From Actinacidiphila yanglinensis (GTDB lineage: Bacteria > Actinomycetota > Actinomycetes > Streptomycetales > Streptomycetaceae): 64,000 bases of DNA. The notes under the pieces are model-generated. The model saw nothing but the letters and a program-made list of their open reading frames with translations, made no database searches and was not told the origin of the DNA. Each line of letters begins with the position of its first letter. Position 1 is the first letter of the stretch. The translations under genes and the position numbers were made by a program. Of the stretch, positions 9,039 through 15,562 are shown piece by piece. The stretch covers positions 186,001-250,000 of the forward strand of contig NZ_FNVU01000004.1 of NCBI RefSeq assembly GCF_900107965.1, read 5' to 3'.

Positions 9039-11312
9039 TCAGAAGAAGACGCTGCGGGGGTTCATCTGGTCCTCGGCGGTCGCCTCGGACAGCCAGCCCA
9101 GCTTCACCGGCACGTCGTAGAGTCGGCCCGGAGCCAGCCGGCGCCAGAAGTGGCGCATGCCCGGGACCATGACCTTGGCGACCTTCAACTCCAGGTCGGG
9201 CAGGCTCTGGTCGAGGACGATCACTTCGTGGCCCGCCTTCTCGACCCGCTCGACACCGTTGCGGATGTCCTTGGCCAGGTCGCCGGAGAACAGGCCGGCG
9301 TAGGTACTGGCCGACGTGGTGGCGAGGTCGGCGGCCGGAGCGACCCACGGGTCCTGGGCGACCGTCACCTGCTTCAGCCACGCGAGCGTGTCGGGGTCGT
9401 CCTCCCAGTAGTCGGTGGAACCGTCCGCGTTGCGGTTGATCACCGCCGGAAGGAACTGGTTGACCTCGGTCAGGGCCCGCAGGACGGCGATCCGCACGTC
9501 GAAGTGCGAACCGAAGCCCAGGAGCACGTCCTCCACCGGGTGGTCGGTCCGGCGCGAGACCGCGGCGAAGGTGGGGATGCCGAGGTCGGTGGTGATGTCC
9601 ACCACCTCCAGGCTGCGGTTCATGCCGGTGTAGAAGTCGCGCAGGGTGTCGATGTACGGCTCGCGCAGGCTGTCGAGGTCGAAGCCGGGTCGCAGCACCC
9701 GGTTGTACCACCACAGGGCGACCGCGTCGCGCTCGGCGATCTCGTAGAACGCCTGGAGGATCGCCTCCTCCAGGGTGTTGCCGGCGGCGTTGCCGTTGCC
9801 GTCGCTGAAGCAGTAGAAGTTGTCCACCAGGTCGGGGTGGCCGAACCAGGCGTATCCCGCCGGCACCAGGCGCTCCCGGTCGTGGGTCAGCGACCACGCC
9901 GACGTCCACTCGATCTCGCGGCTGGTGTCGAACGGGTCGGGCACGATGTGCAGCCGGCCCGCGCCGGTGTGGTTCCACACCTCCCGGCCGGTGTACTGCG
10001 CCTCGGAGTACTGCAGCAGGTCGTTGGCGTGCACCGCCAGGTCCGGACCGAGCGCGTCGAAGCTGGCACGGCGGGTGCGGCGGTCACCGCGCCACACGCC
10101 CGAGTACCGCTCGATGGCCTCGCACACGCCGCTGACGCGCGCCTGGATGTCGCTGCGGCCCTTGCCGCCGCTCTGGCCGCGCAGGTTGCGGCGCAGCATG
10201 GCCAGGTTGTCGCCGGGCATCGCGAAGTTGTGGCCGGCCGAGTAGCTGTAGGTGACACCGTTGTCGACGTCGTTGAGCAGCCGCAGCGAGCTGACCGCGC
10301 CGGTCAGCCGGCTGATGTGCTTCTCCAGCCGCTTGTAGGTGTCGTCGGGGCGCATCGTCCGGTGCCCGCCGTCCGCGCTGAACCGCACGGTCTGCTCGAC
10401 CGGTTCGATCCGCGGGTCGATGTGCAGGACCGCGGGGTCACCGCAGCCGGGACACTGCGGCTGCCGGATCAGCTGGTGGCGCTCGGTGCGCATGGTCGGG
10501 ACGTGCACCGAGACCAGGACACCCTGGTGGTCGGACGCCTCGGCCCCGATGATGCCGGCCACGGCGCTGGCGACCAGCTGCGCCGAGAGCCCCACCGACC
10601 AGGGAGAGGCCGCCAGCGAGGTGAGGAGCGGAGCGTTGTCGCCCCGCTTGCGCTTGAGGTACGCCTCCACCTGCCGGTTGCCGTCGAGGCGTTGGGCCAG
10701 GCAGCGCCAGCATCCGGTGACCTCGGGCACCATGTACGGGCCGGTCCAGATGTCGGCGCCGTTGGGCTTGGCCAGCATCCAGGGGATGCCGGCTTCGCGC
10801 AGGCGGGCGTCCACGGCTTCGAGTTCGGGGTTGCAGTAGTCGTCGGCGAGCACGACGACCATGGTCGGAGCGGCGGCGCCGGCCTTGGCGGCGGTGACCG
10901 GCCGCACCTTGATGCCGGTGGTCCGCAGCGCGGACACCACCTCCGCCTCGTCCACCGCGCCCACCGAGGTGATCTCCACCTGGGCCTCGTCCAGTCGCCG
11001 GGCGGCCTCGGCGGCGTCCACGCCCCGGGACTCCCAGACGGCCACCGCGGCGCGGTCGGTCCCGACCGGACCCTCCGCGAGGTGGTTGAACCGCTGGTAC
11101 TTGCTCACGGCGAAGACGACTTCACCCAGCGTGAATCGGTCGGAGAGCTTCTGGGCTATCTCGGCGATCGTGTGGGTTCCGTCCAGGAAAGGCACGACAT
11201 CGGCCACCGCCTTTCCCTGGACCAGGTAGTGGCCTTCCTCCGACACGAGAAAGACCCGATCCGAGCCGACGACCTGCGGGACAAGATGTGCCTTGAAGCG
11301 GGGCAGATCCAC
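9039..11312 (-). CDS. Fused TOMM cyclodehydratase (E1-like partner plus YcaO)
   Basis: 757-residue fusion. The N-terminal half is the E1-like/leader-recognition partner (TIGR03882-like) with two Cys pairs expected to bind zinc, CWRC (~200) and CPGC (~290). The C-terminal half (from ~345) is a YcaO domain (TIGR03604-like) with ATP-site motifs GVCEAIERYSG (~404) and EAILQAFYEIAERDA. YcaO enzymes use ATP to cyclise Cys/Ser/Thr side chains onto the backbone, giving azolines. The protein ends NPRSVFF and lacks the proline-rich PxPxP tail of many azoline-forming YcaO proteins. The GTG at 11312 is chosen because a GGAGGT site (11317-11322) fits it; a TTG at 11324 would sit on that site. First gene of the minus operon. 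Confidence 0.93.
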   Translation of the reverse strand: MDLPRFKAHLVPQVVGSDRVFLVSEEGHYLVQGKAVADVVPFLDGTHTIAEIAQKLSDRFTLGEVVFAVSKYQRFNHLAEGPVGTDRAAVAVWESRGVDAAEAARRLDEAQVEITSVGAVDEAEVVSALRTTGIKVRPVTAAKAGAAAPTMVVVLADDYCNPELEAVDARLREAGIPWMLAKPNGADIWTGPYMVPEVTGCWRCLAQRLDGNRQVEAYLKRKRGDNAPLLTSLAASPWSVGLSAQLVASAVAGIIGAEASDHQGVLVSVHVPTMRTERHQLIRQPQCPGCGDPAVLHIDPRIEPVEQTVRFSADGGHRTMRPDDTYKRLEKHISRLTGAVSSLRLLNDVDNGVTYSYSAGHNFAMPGDNLAMLRRNLRGQSGGKGRSDIQARVSGVCEAIERYSGVWRGDRRTRRASFDALGPDLAVHANDLLQYSEAQYTGREVWNHTGAGRLHIVPDPFDTSREIEWTSAWSLTHDRERLVPAGYAWFGHPDLVDNFYCFSDGNGNAAGNTLEEAILQAFYEIAERDAVALWWYNRVLRPGFDLDSLREPYIDTLRDFYTGMNRSLEVVDITTDLGIPTFAAVSRRTDHPVEDVLLGFGSHFDVRIAVLRALTEVNQFLPAVINRNADGSTDYWEDDPDTLAWLKQVTVAQDPWVAPAADLATTSASTYAGLFSGDLAKDIRNGVERVEKAGHEVIVLDQSLPDLELKVAKVMVPGMRHFWRRLAPGRLYDVPVKLGWLSEATAEDQMNPRSVFF

Positions 11313-11349
11313 CGCGACCTCCAAAAATTATTTGACTTGGTCGAACACT

Positions 11350-11377
11350 TTAATACCCGCTGGGATGGGTAGAGCAA
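11350..11377 (-). promoter_or_regulatory. Probable promoter of the azole modification/export operon
   Basis: On the minus strand TTGCTC (11372-11377) and TATTAA (11350-11355) are separated by 16 bp. The predicted transcript start is about 30 bases upstream of the YcaO GTG and its Shine-Dalgarno sequence. The surrounding 11320-11360 stretch is unusually AT-rich for this genome. Confidence 0.5.
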
Positions 11378-11387
11378 GGAAGTCAAG

Positions 11388-11453
11388 GTGACCGCCGGCT
11401 ATCTTTTCGGTGCTCTCGACTTCCCCCCGTCGGGGGTGCCTTCTTATCTGTAG
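11388..11453 (+). CDS. Possible 21-codon upstream peptide (doubtful)
   Basis: In the ~360-bp divergent region between the YcaO gene and precursor A, a GTG at 11388 preceded by caaggaag (spacing about 7) opens 21 codons ending TAG at 11453. The peptide begins MTAGYLFGALDF and ends PPSGVPSYL, with no basic residues and several aromatics. It lies 218 bp upstream of precursor A on the same strand. It could be a leader or signalling peptide, or chance. Nothing but the ribosome site and the position supports it. Apart from this and the promoters, 11313-11670 shows no gene. Confidence 0.2.
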   Translation: MTAGYLFGALDFPPSGVPSYL

Positions 11454-11585
11454 GGGGGTCGCCTCCTAGCCGTACGGGTCCCCTCCTTAAGACCACTCTG
11501 AGCTGCGGGAACCGTACGAGGTGGCAGGTTCTGCAGGTGCGGGGGCGGCTGTAAAAAGAATCGGATCGAAATGCAAAGAGCGCAG

Positions 11586-11615
11586 TTGACTTGCGGGTGG
11601 TCGGCTCTGGATGAT
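11586..11615 (+). promoter_or_regulatory. Possible promoter of precursor A
   Basis: TTGACT at 11586-11591 and GATGAT at 11610-11615 with an 18-bp spacer. The -35 is good, the -10 weak. The predicted start is about 50 bases upstream of the precursor ATG, which has its own GGGGGG-type Shine-Dalgarno sequence at about 11661-11666. Confidence 0.35.
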
Positions 11616-11670
11616 TTCCGCATCAACTCGAAGCTGGCTTGATGCCAAAATCGACAAGTAAGGGGGGCTC

Positions 11671-12033
11671 ATGGAGCCCAGGGAAAGGTCGGCATTTGTC
11701 AGCGCCTACACCAAGGTGCTGACGGCTGCATGGTCGAACGAGGACTACGTGTCGCGGCTGCAGGCGGACCCGCGTACCGCGCTGGCCGAGCAGGGTCTGG
11801 AACTGCCCGCGAATGCCGCGGTGCACGTGGTCCGGGATGTCGGCGGCGATCCCGACCTGGAGGCTCAGGTCGCGCTCTGGGGTGCCGGCGCGAAGAGCGG
11901 GGTGTACGAGCTGAGGGTCCCCGCCTCGCCCCAGATCGAGGACCGCGAACTGTCGGAGGCCGACCTGGAAGCGGTCTCCGGCGGCGACAACACCTACTGC
12001 TGCTGCTGCTGCCCCTGCTGCACCTGCACCTGA
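11671..12033 (+). CDS. NHLP-leader TOMM precursor peptide A, poly-cysteine core
   Basis: 120-residue precursor. Residues 1-105 form an NHLP (nitrile-hydratase-like) leader, with the typical block DPRTALAEQGLELP followed by a valine-rich strand and a C-terminal LSEADLEAVSGG. The core, residues 106-120, is DNTYCCCCCPCCTCT: eight Cys in the last eleven residues. The Gly-Gly before it is the expected C39 cut. The Cys codons are all TGC, so the 3' end is a TGC microsatellite. It is divergent from the cyclodehydratase operon and 77 % or more identical to precursor B by eye. Expected product: a chain of contiguous thiazoles. A metallothionein-like reading is unlikely given the leader and neighbours. 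Confidence 0.93.
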   Translation: MEPRERSAFVSAYTKVLTAAWSNEDYVSRLQADPRTALAEQGLELPANAAVHVVRDVGGDPDLEAQVALWGAGAKSGVYELRVPASPQIEDRELSEADLEAVSGGDNTYCCCCCPCCTCT

Positions 12034-12039
12034 CGGGGA

Positions 12040-12073
12040 GGGCGTCGCGGCGACCGGTGGAGTCGCGGCGCCC
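12040..12073 (+). terminator. Stem-loop directly after precursor A
   Basis: Bases 12040-12051 pair with 12062-12073: 12 bp including two G-U wobbles, with a 10-base loop. It begins 7 bases after the precursor stop and is followed by a pyrimidine-rich tract but no clear U-run. It may stop part of the transcription or protect the precursor mRNA 3' end. Confidence 0.6.
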
Positions 12074-12142
12074 TTCACCTTCGTCCTTCGATCGCGCACA
12101 GCACACGCCAGAGCAGACCCGCGGAACCTCGAGGTGATACCC

Positions 12143-13105
12143 ATGCCCGGACCGGAAGTGATCGGAGTGTCCGGACTACGCAAGTCCTACGGAGCCGTAC
12201 CCGTGCTGCACGGGGTCGACCTCCACGTGGGACGCGGTGAGATCTTCGCCCTGCTCGGCCCGAACGGTGCGGGAAAGACCACCACGCAGGAGATCCTCAC
12301 GGGCTTCAGCAGCCGCAGCGCGGGGTCGGTCAGCGTCCTCGGCGAGGATCCCGCGGGTGCGGGGTCGCGGTGGCGCGCCCGTATCGGCATCGTCCCCCAG
12401 GACATGGGCTCGTTCGACCAGCTCACCGTCAAGGAGGTCGTCTCGCACTTCGCCTCCCTGTACCCCGACCCCTTGCCGGTCGGCAGCGTGATCGAGCGGA
12501 CCGGACTCGGCGGGAAGGCGAACGAACGCACCAGCCGGCTCTCCGGTGGTCAGCGCCGCCGCCTGGACATCGCGCTCGGCATCGTCGGACGCCCCGAACT
12601 GGTCTTCCTCGACGAACCCACCACGGGCCTGGACCCGCAGGCCCGGCGCGGCACCTGGGACCTGATCCGGGCGCTGGCGGCGGACGGCACCACGGTGATG
12701 CTCACCACCCACTACCTCGACGAGGTCGAGGTGCTCTGCGACCGGGTCGCGATCCTGCTGCGCGGAAAGGTCGCCGAACAGGGCGCACCCGCGGACATCG
12801 GCGGGCGCGCCCACGGTGAGGCCGTCATCGAGTTCCAGGCGGAAGGCCCCCTGCGCGGGGCCGAACTGCCGACCGTCCAACAGGTCGGCGCCTCGCTCGG
12901 ACGGGCGGAGGGCCAGGTCCGGATCGGCACCGCGGCACCGGCCGCCACCTTGCGTGTCCTGCTCGAGTGGTCCGCCCGGCTGGGCAGTTTCGACCTGCCG
13001 GGACTGACGGTCACCAGGCCCACGCTGGAGGACGTCTACCTCCGGATGATCGCGGCCGACGCCGCGACCCCGGCGTCCGAACCCGAACTGGAGCACGTCG
13101 CATGA
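12143..13105 (+). CDS. ABC transporter ATP-binding protein (DrrA-like)
   Basis: 320-residue ABC ATPase of the drug-resistance/ABC-2 type. Motifs: Walker A LLGPNGAGKTT, Q-loop IVPQDMGSFDQL, signature LSGGQRRR, Walker B LVFLDEPTTGLD and switch His TTHYLDE. The ~100-residue C-terminal tail is usual for DrrA-like proteins. The ATG at 12143 has gaggtga in front; the GTG at 12134 is part of that Shine-Dalgarno sequence. The stop overlaps the permease start (ATGA). Lying between the two precursors, it probably exports or protects against the peptide, separately from the NHLM exporter. Confidence 0.93.
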   Translation: MPGPEVIGVSGLRKSYGAVPVLHGVDLHVGRGEIFALLGPNGAGKTTTQEILTGFSSRSAGSVSVLGEDPAGAGSRWRARIGIVPQDMGSFDQLTVKEVVSHFASLYPDPLPVGSVIERTGLGGKANERTSRLSGGQRRRLDIALGIVGRPELVFLDEPTTGLDPQARRGTWDLIRALAADGTTVMLTTHYLDEVEVLCDRVAILLRGKVAEQGAPADIGGRAHGEAVIEFQAEGPLRGAELPTVQQVGASLGRAEGQVRIGTAAPAATLRVLLEWSARLGSFDLPGLTVTRPTLEDVYLRMIAADAATPASEPELEHVA

Positions 13106-13962
13106 CCGGTGGAACGGAAACCACGGCCCTGGAGTACCGGTCCGAGTCCCGCACGCCCGAGCGGTGGGCGCCTTCGATCGGCAGGGTGGCGGCGGCCCGC
13201 GCCGGCATCGAGCTGAGGAGCTACTTCCGCAACCGGCAGGCGGTGGTCTTCACCTTCGCCCTGCCGCTCGTGCTGCTGCTGATCTTCGGCGCCATCTACT
13301 CCGGCAACGCCCCCGGCACCCACACCCCCATGAAGCAGGTGCTGATCGCCGGAATCATCGCCTCCGGCATCATGAGCACCACCTTCTCCAGCCTCGCGGT
13401 CGCCATCGCGGTCGAGCGCGACGACGGCACCCTGCGCCGGCTGGCCGCGACGCCCATGTCGCCGGTGTCGTACTTCCTGGGCAAGGTCGCCCAGGCATTC
13501 GTCACCGGGGTGCTCGAGACCGTGGTGCTGCTGGCCGTCGGCGTGGGCCTGTTCGGCCTGCATCTTCCGGACACCGGGGCACGCTGGTTCACCTTCGTGT
13601 GGGTGGTCGTCCTCGGCATCGTCGCCTGCTCCTTCCTCGGCATCGCCTACAGCCGGGTGGCACCCAACGCGCGTGCCGCCGCACCGGTGGTGCAACTGCC
13701 CTATCTCGGGCTGCAGCTGATCTCGGGCGTGTTCTTCGTGTTCACCTCCCTCCCGGGCTTCATGCAGGTGATCGCGGGATGCTTCCCGCTCAAATGGATG
13801 GCCCAGGGGCTGCGGTCGGCGTTCCTGTCCGACTCCTTCCAGCAGTCCGAGGCGGCCGGCAGCTGGGAGCACGGGCGTACGGCCCTGGTGCTCGGCGGGT
13901 GGTGCCTGGCCGGGCTCCTGCTCTGCCTGGCGACCTTCAAGTGGGGGCGTGCCAAGAAATGA
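13102..13962 (+). CDS. ABC-2 type transporter permease
   Basis: 286-residue permease beginning MTGGTETTALEYRSES at an ATG that overlaps the ATPase stop. About six membrane helices are visible, including FTFALPLVLLLIFGAIY near residue 50 and FTFVWVVVLGIVACSFLGIAY. The segment VERDDGTLRRLAATPMSP is characteristic of ABC-2 drug permeases. It forms the transporter with the preceding ATPase. Its own stop overlaps the lipoprotein ATG, so all three are translationally coupled and probably act together. Confidence 0.92.
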   Translation: MTGGTETTALEYRSESRTPERWAPSIGRVAAARAGIELRSYFRNRQAVVFTFALPLVLLLIFGAIYSGNAPGTHTPMKQVLIAGIIASGIMSTTFSSLAVAIAVERDDGTLRRLAATPMSPVSYFLGKVAQAFVTGVLETVVLLAVGVGLFGLHLPDTGARWFTFVWVVVLGIVACSFLGIAYSRVAPNARAAAPVVQLPYLGLQLISGVFFVFTSLPGFMQVIAGCFPLKWMAQGLRSAFLSDSFQQSEAAGSWEHGRTALVLGGWCLAGLLLCLATFKWGRAKK

Positions 13963-14963
13963 ACGCGCTCGGCAGGATAAGAACGTGGACGGCCGTGGCA
14001 GGTCTCGCGGTGCTCGTCGCCGGATGCGGCAGCGGCTCGTCCACTCCCAAGGCCACCACTCCTCCCGCGCCGCCCCCGCCGGTCGGCGTGCCCCTGGCGA
14101 CCAAGTTGCTGGAGCAGTACTCGGCGACCAGCAACGCGATCACCGTCGGGAACGTCAACAAGCTGTCCACCATCGAGGAGCCGCCGGCTTCCGTGGCGAG
14201 CAAGGCCGGCCTGACGGTCGCGAAGGCGCAGAAGATACCGGTGACGGACCGAAGCTTCGTCACGCCACGGTTCGTCTTCCCGCGCGTCACGAGCTACCCG
14301 CACTACTTCCTGGCGATCGCCCCCATGCTCCAGTCCGACCGGGTCACCCCGGAGCCGGTGTACACGCTGTTCGTCCAGGACAAGCCGTCGGCGAAGTACC
14401 GCGTCGCCTACTACCCCTTGGCCACTGACACCACCACCGGGCCGCCGACGCTGGAAGAGGACAGCTCCGACGGCGCGCCGGAAGTCACCAGCAGCAAGGG
14501 CCTGCTGGCACCGCCCGGCGAACTGGCCGCCGCGTACAACGACTTCGCGCGGGGCCACAAGGACGCCGACGTGCCACTGGCTCCGAGCCAGGCGCTCACC
14601 GTCGATCTCGCCGGCAACTTCAACGCGATCTCACAGGAGTTGAAGTCCCGGGGCGGCGTGCTGAACCGCGTCCTGCTGTCGCACGACTACCCGTCCTACA
14701 TGCTGCGCACCCGGGACGGAGGGGTGCTGGCGTTCAGCGCGGTCAAAGTGCAGGACACCATGACCTCCTCCTCGGGCGAGGTCGCCCTCGACCCCGGCAG
14801 CCCGGAGGCGGCCATGGCGGGCAGCCCCCAGGGCGCGCACTCCTCGCAGTACGTGATCGACCGGCTCGAGGTGTACCTCAGCGTCATCCCGCCCGCCTCC
14901 ACACCGGGCCCCGGGGTCCAACTCCTCGGCTTCAGCGACTATCTGCTGTCTGTCGACGGATAG
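13959..14963 (+). CDS. Lipoprotein of unknown function in the azole-peptide operon
   Basis: 334-residue protein with an N-terminal lipoprotein signal: basic start MNALGRIRTW, hydrophobic core AVAGLAVLVAGC and lipobox VAGC, with Cys at about residue 24. A Ser/Thr/Pro-rich linker follows, then a soluble domain I do not recognise. It is anchored outside the membrane. The ATG at 13959 overlaps the permease stop (ATGA). Coupling to an ABC transporter inside a RiPP cluster suggests an immunity or substrate-capture lipoprotein, but that is inference from position only. No catalytic motif was recognised. Confidence 0.85.
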   Translation: MNALGRIRTWTAVAGLAVLVAGCGSGSSTPKATTPPAPPPPVGVPLATKLLEQYSATSNAITVGNVNKLSTIEEPPASVASKAGLTVAKAQKIPVTDRSFVTPRFVFPRVTSYPHYFLAIAPMLQSDRVTPEPVYTLFVQDKPSAKYRVAYYPLATDTTTGPPTLEEDSSDGAPEVTSSKGLLAPPGELAAAYNDFARGHKDADVPLAPSQALTVDLAGNFNAISQELKSRGGVLNRVLLSHDYPSYMLRTRDGGVLAFSAVKVQDTMTSSSGEVALDPGSPEAAMAGSPQGAHSSQYVIDRLEVYLSVIPPASTPGPGVQLLGFSDYLLSVDG

Positions 14964-15087
14964 GTCCCCGTTCCTGCGGCCCGTACCCCAGAACTCCCGG
15001 CCTTCCCGGCAGGGATCGTCCCGGCCTCACCGGCGGGGATGTTCCGGACGTCGACTGCGACGCCGGTAGTGATCAAGAAGGAGATCC

Positions 15088-15447
15088 ATGGAACCGCGAG
15101 AGAGGTCAGCGTTCGTCAGCGCCTACACCAAGGTGCTGACCGCTGCATGGTCGGACGAGGCCTACGTGGCCCGGCTCGAGGCCAACCCGCGTACGGCGCT
15201 TGCCGAGCAGGGCCTGGAGCTGCCGGCGGAAGCCACCGTGCGCATCGTCCGGGACATCGGGGGCGACCCCGACCTGGAGTCCCAGGTGACCCTCTGGGGC
15301 GCCGGCAAGTCGACCGGTGTGTACGAGCTGCGGGTGCCGACGTCGCCCCAGATCGAGGACCGCGAGCTGTCCGAGGCCGACCTTGAGGCCGTGGCCGGCG
15401 GCGACAGCTACTGCTGCTGCTGCTCGCCCTGCTGCACCTGCACCTGA
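15088..15447 (+). CDS. NHLP-leader TOMM precursor peptide B, poly-cysteine core
   Basis: 119-residue paralogue of precursor A: same start MEPRERSAFVSAYTKVL, same NHLP block, and LSEADLEAVAGG before the core. The core, residues 106-119, is DSYCCCCSPCCTCT, with seven Cys. Relative to A it has lost one residue before Tyr, and the fifth Cys is replaced by Ser. Leader differences are scattered, while the CCTCT end and the EDRELSEADLEAV segment are unchanged, implying selection on enzyme recognition and product end. A strong aaggag Shine-Dalgarno sequence precedes the ATG. It lies 124 bp after the lipoprotein gene and upstream of the radical SAM gene. The same cyclodehydratase presumably serves both precursors. 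Confidence 0.93.
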   Translation: MEPRERSAFVSAYTKVLTAAWSDEAYVARLEANPRTALAEQGLELPAEATVRIVRDIGGDPDLESQVTLWGAGKSTGVYELRVPTSPQIEDRELSEADLEAVAGGDSYCCCCSPCCTCT

Positions 15448-15460
15448 TCCGAAGGTGGCC

Positions 15461-15521
15461 GCCGGAATCGGTCGGTCGTGACGGACGAGCTCCTCGTCCG
15501 TCATGGCCGGGCGATTCCGGC
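15461..15521 (+). terminator. Large two-part hairpin after precursor B
   Basis: A perfect 11-bp inner stem (15479-15489 with 15493-15503, 3-base loop) sits inside a perfect 10-bp outer stem (15461-15470 with 15512-15521), with an 8x8 internal loop. It starts 14 bases after the precursor stop and ends 41 bases before the radical SAM start. There is no U-run. Likely a partial terminator or RNA-stability element separating high precursor expression from lower enzyme expression. Confidence 0.75.
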
Positions 15522-15562
15522 GGCGCCGGTCAAGCAACCGAACGTTCAGAAGGGTTCGAGAA

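Noticed and set aside
11444..11672. Two short minus-strand frames in the divergent region as a third precursor
   Set aside because: No NHLP leader, no Gly-Gly site and no Cys-rich end. They have no good ribosome site.
11671..12033. Precursor A as a metallothionein or ferredoxin-like Cys protein
   Set aside because: The NHLP leader, GG site, paralogue and YcaO/SagB/C39 neighbours explain it better as a RiPP precursor.
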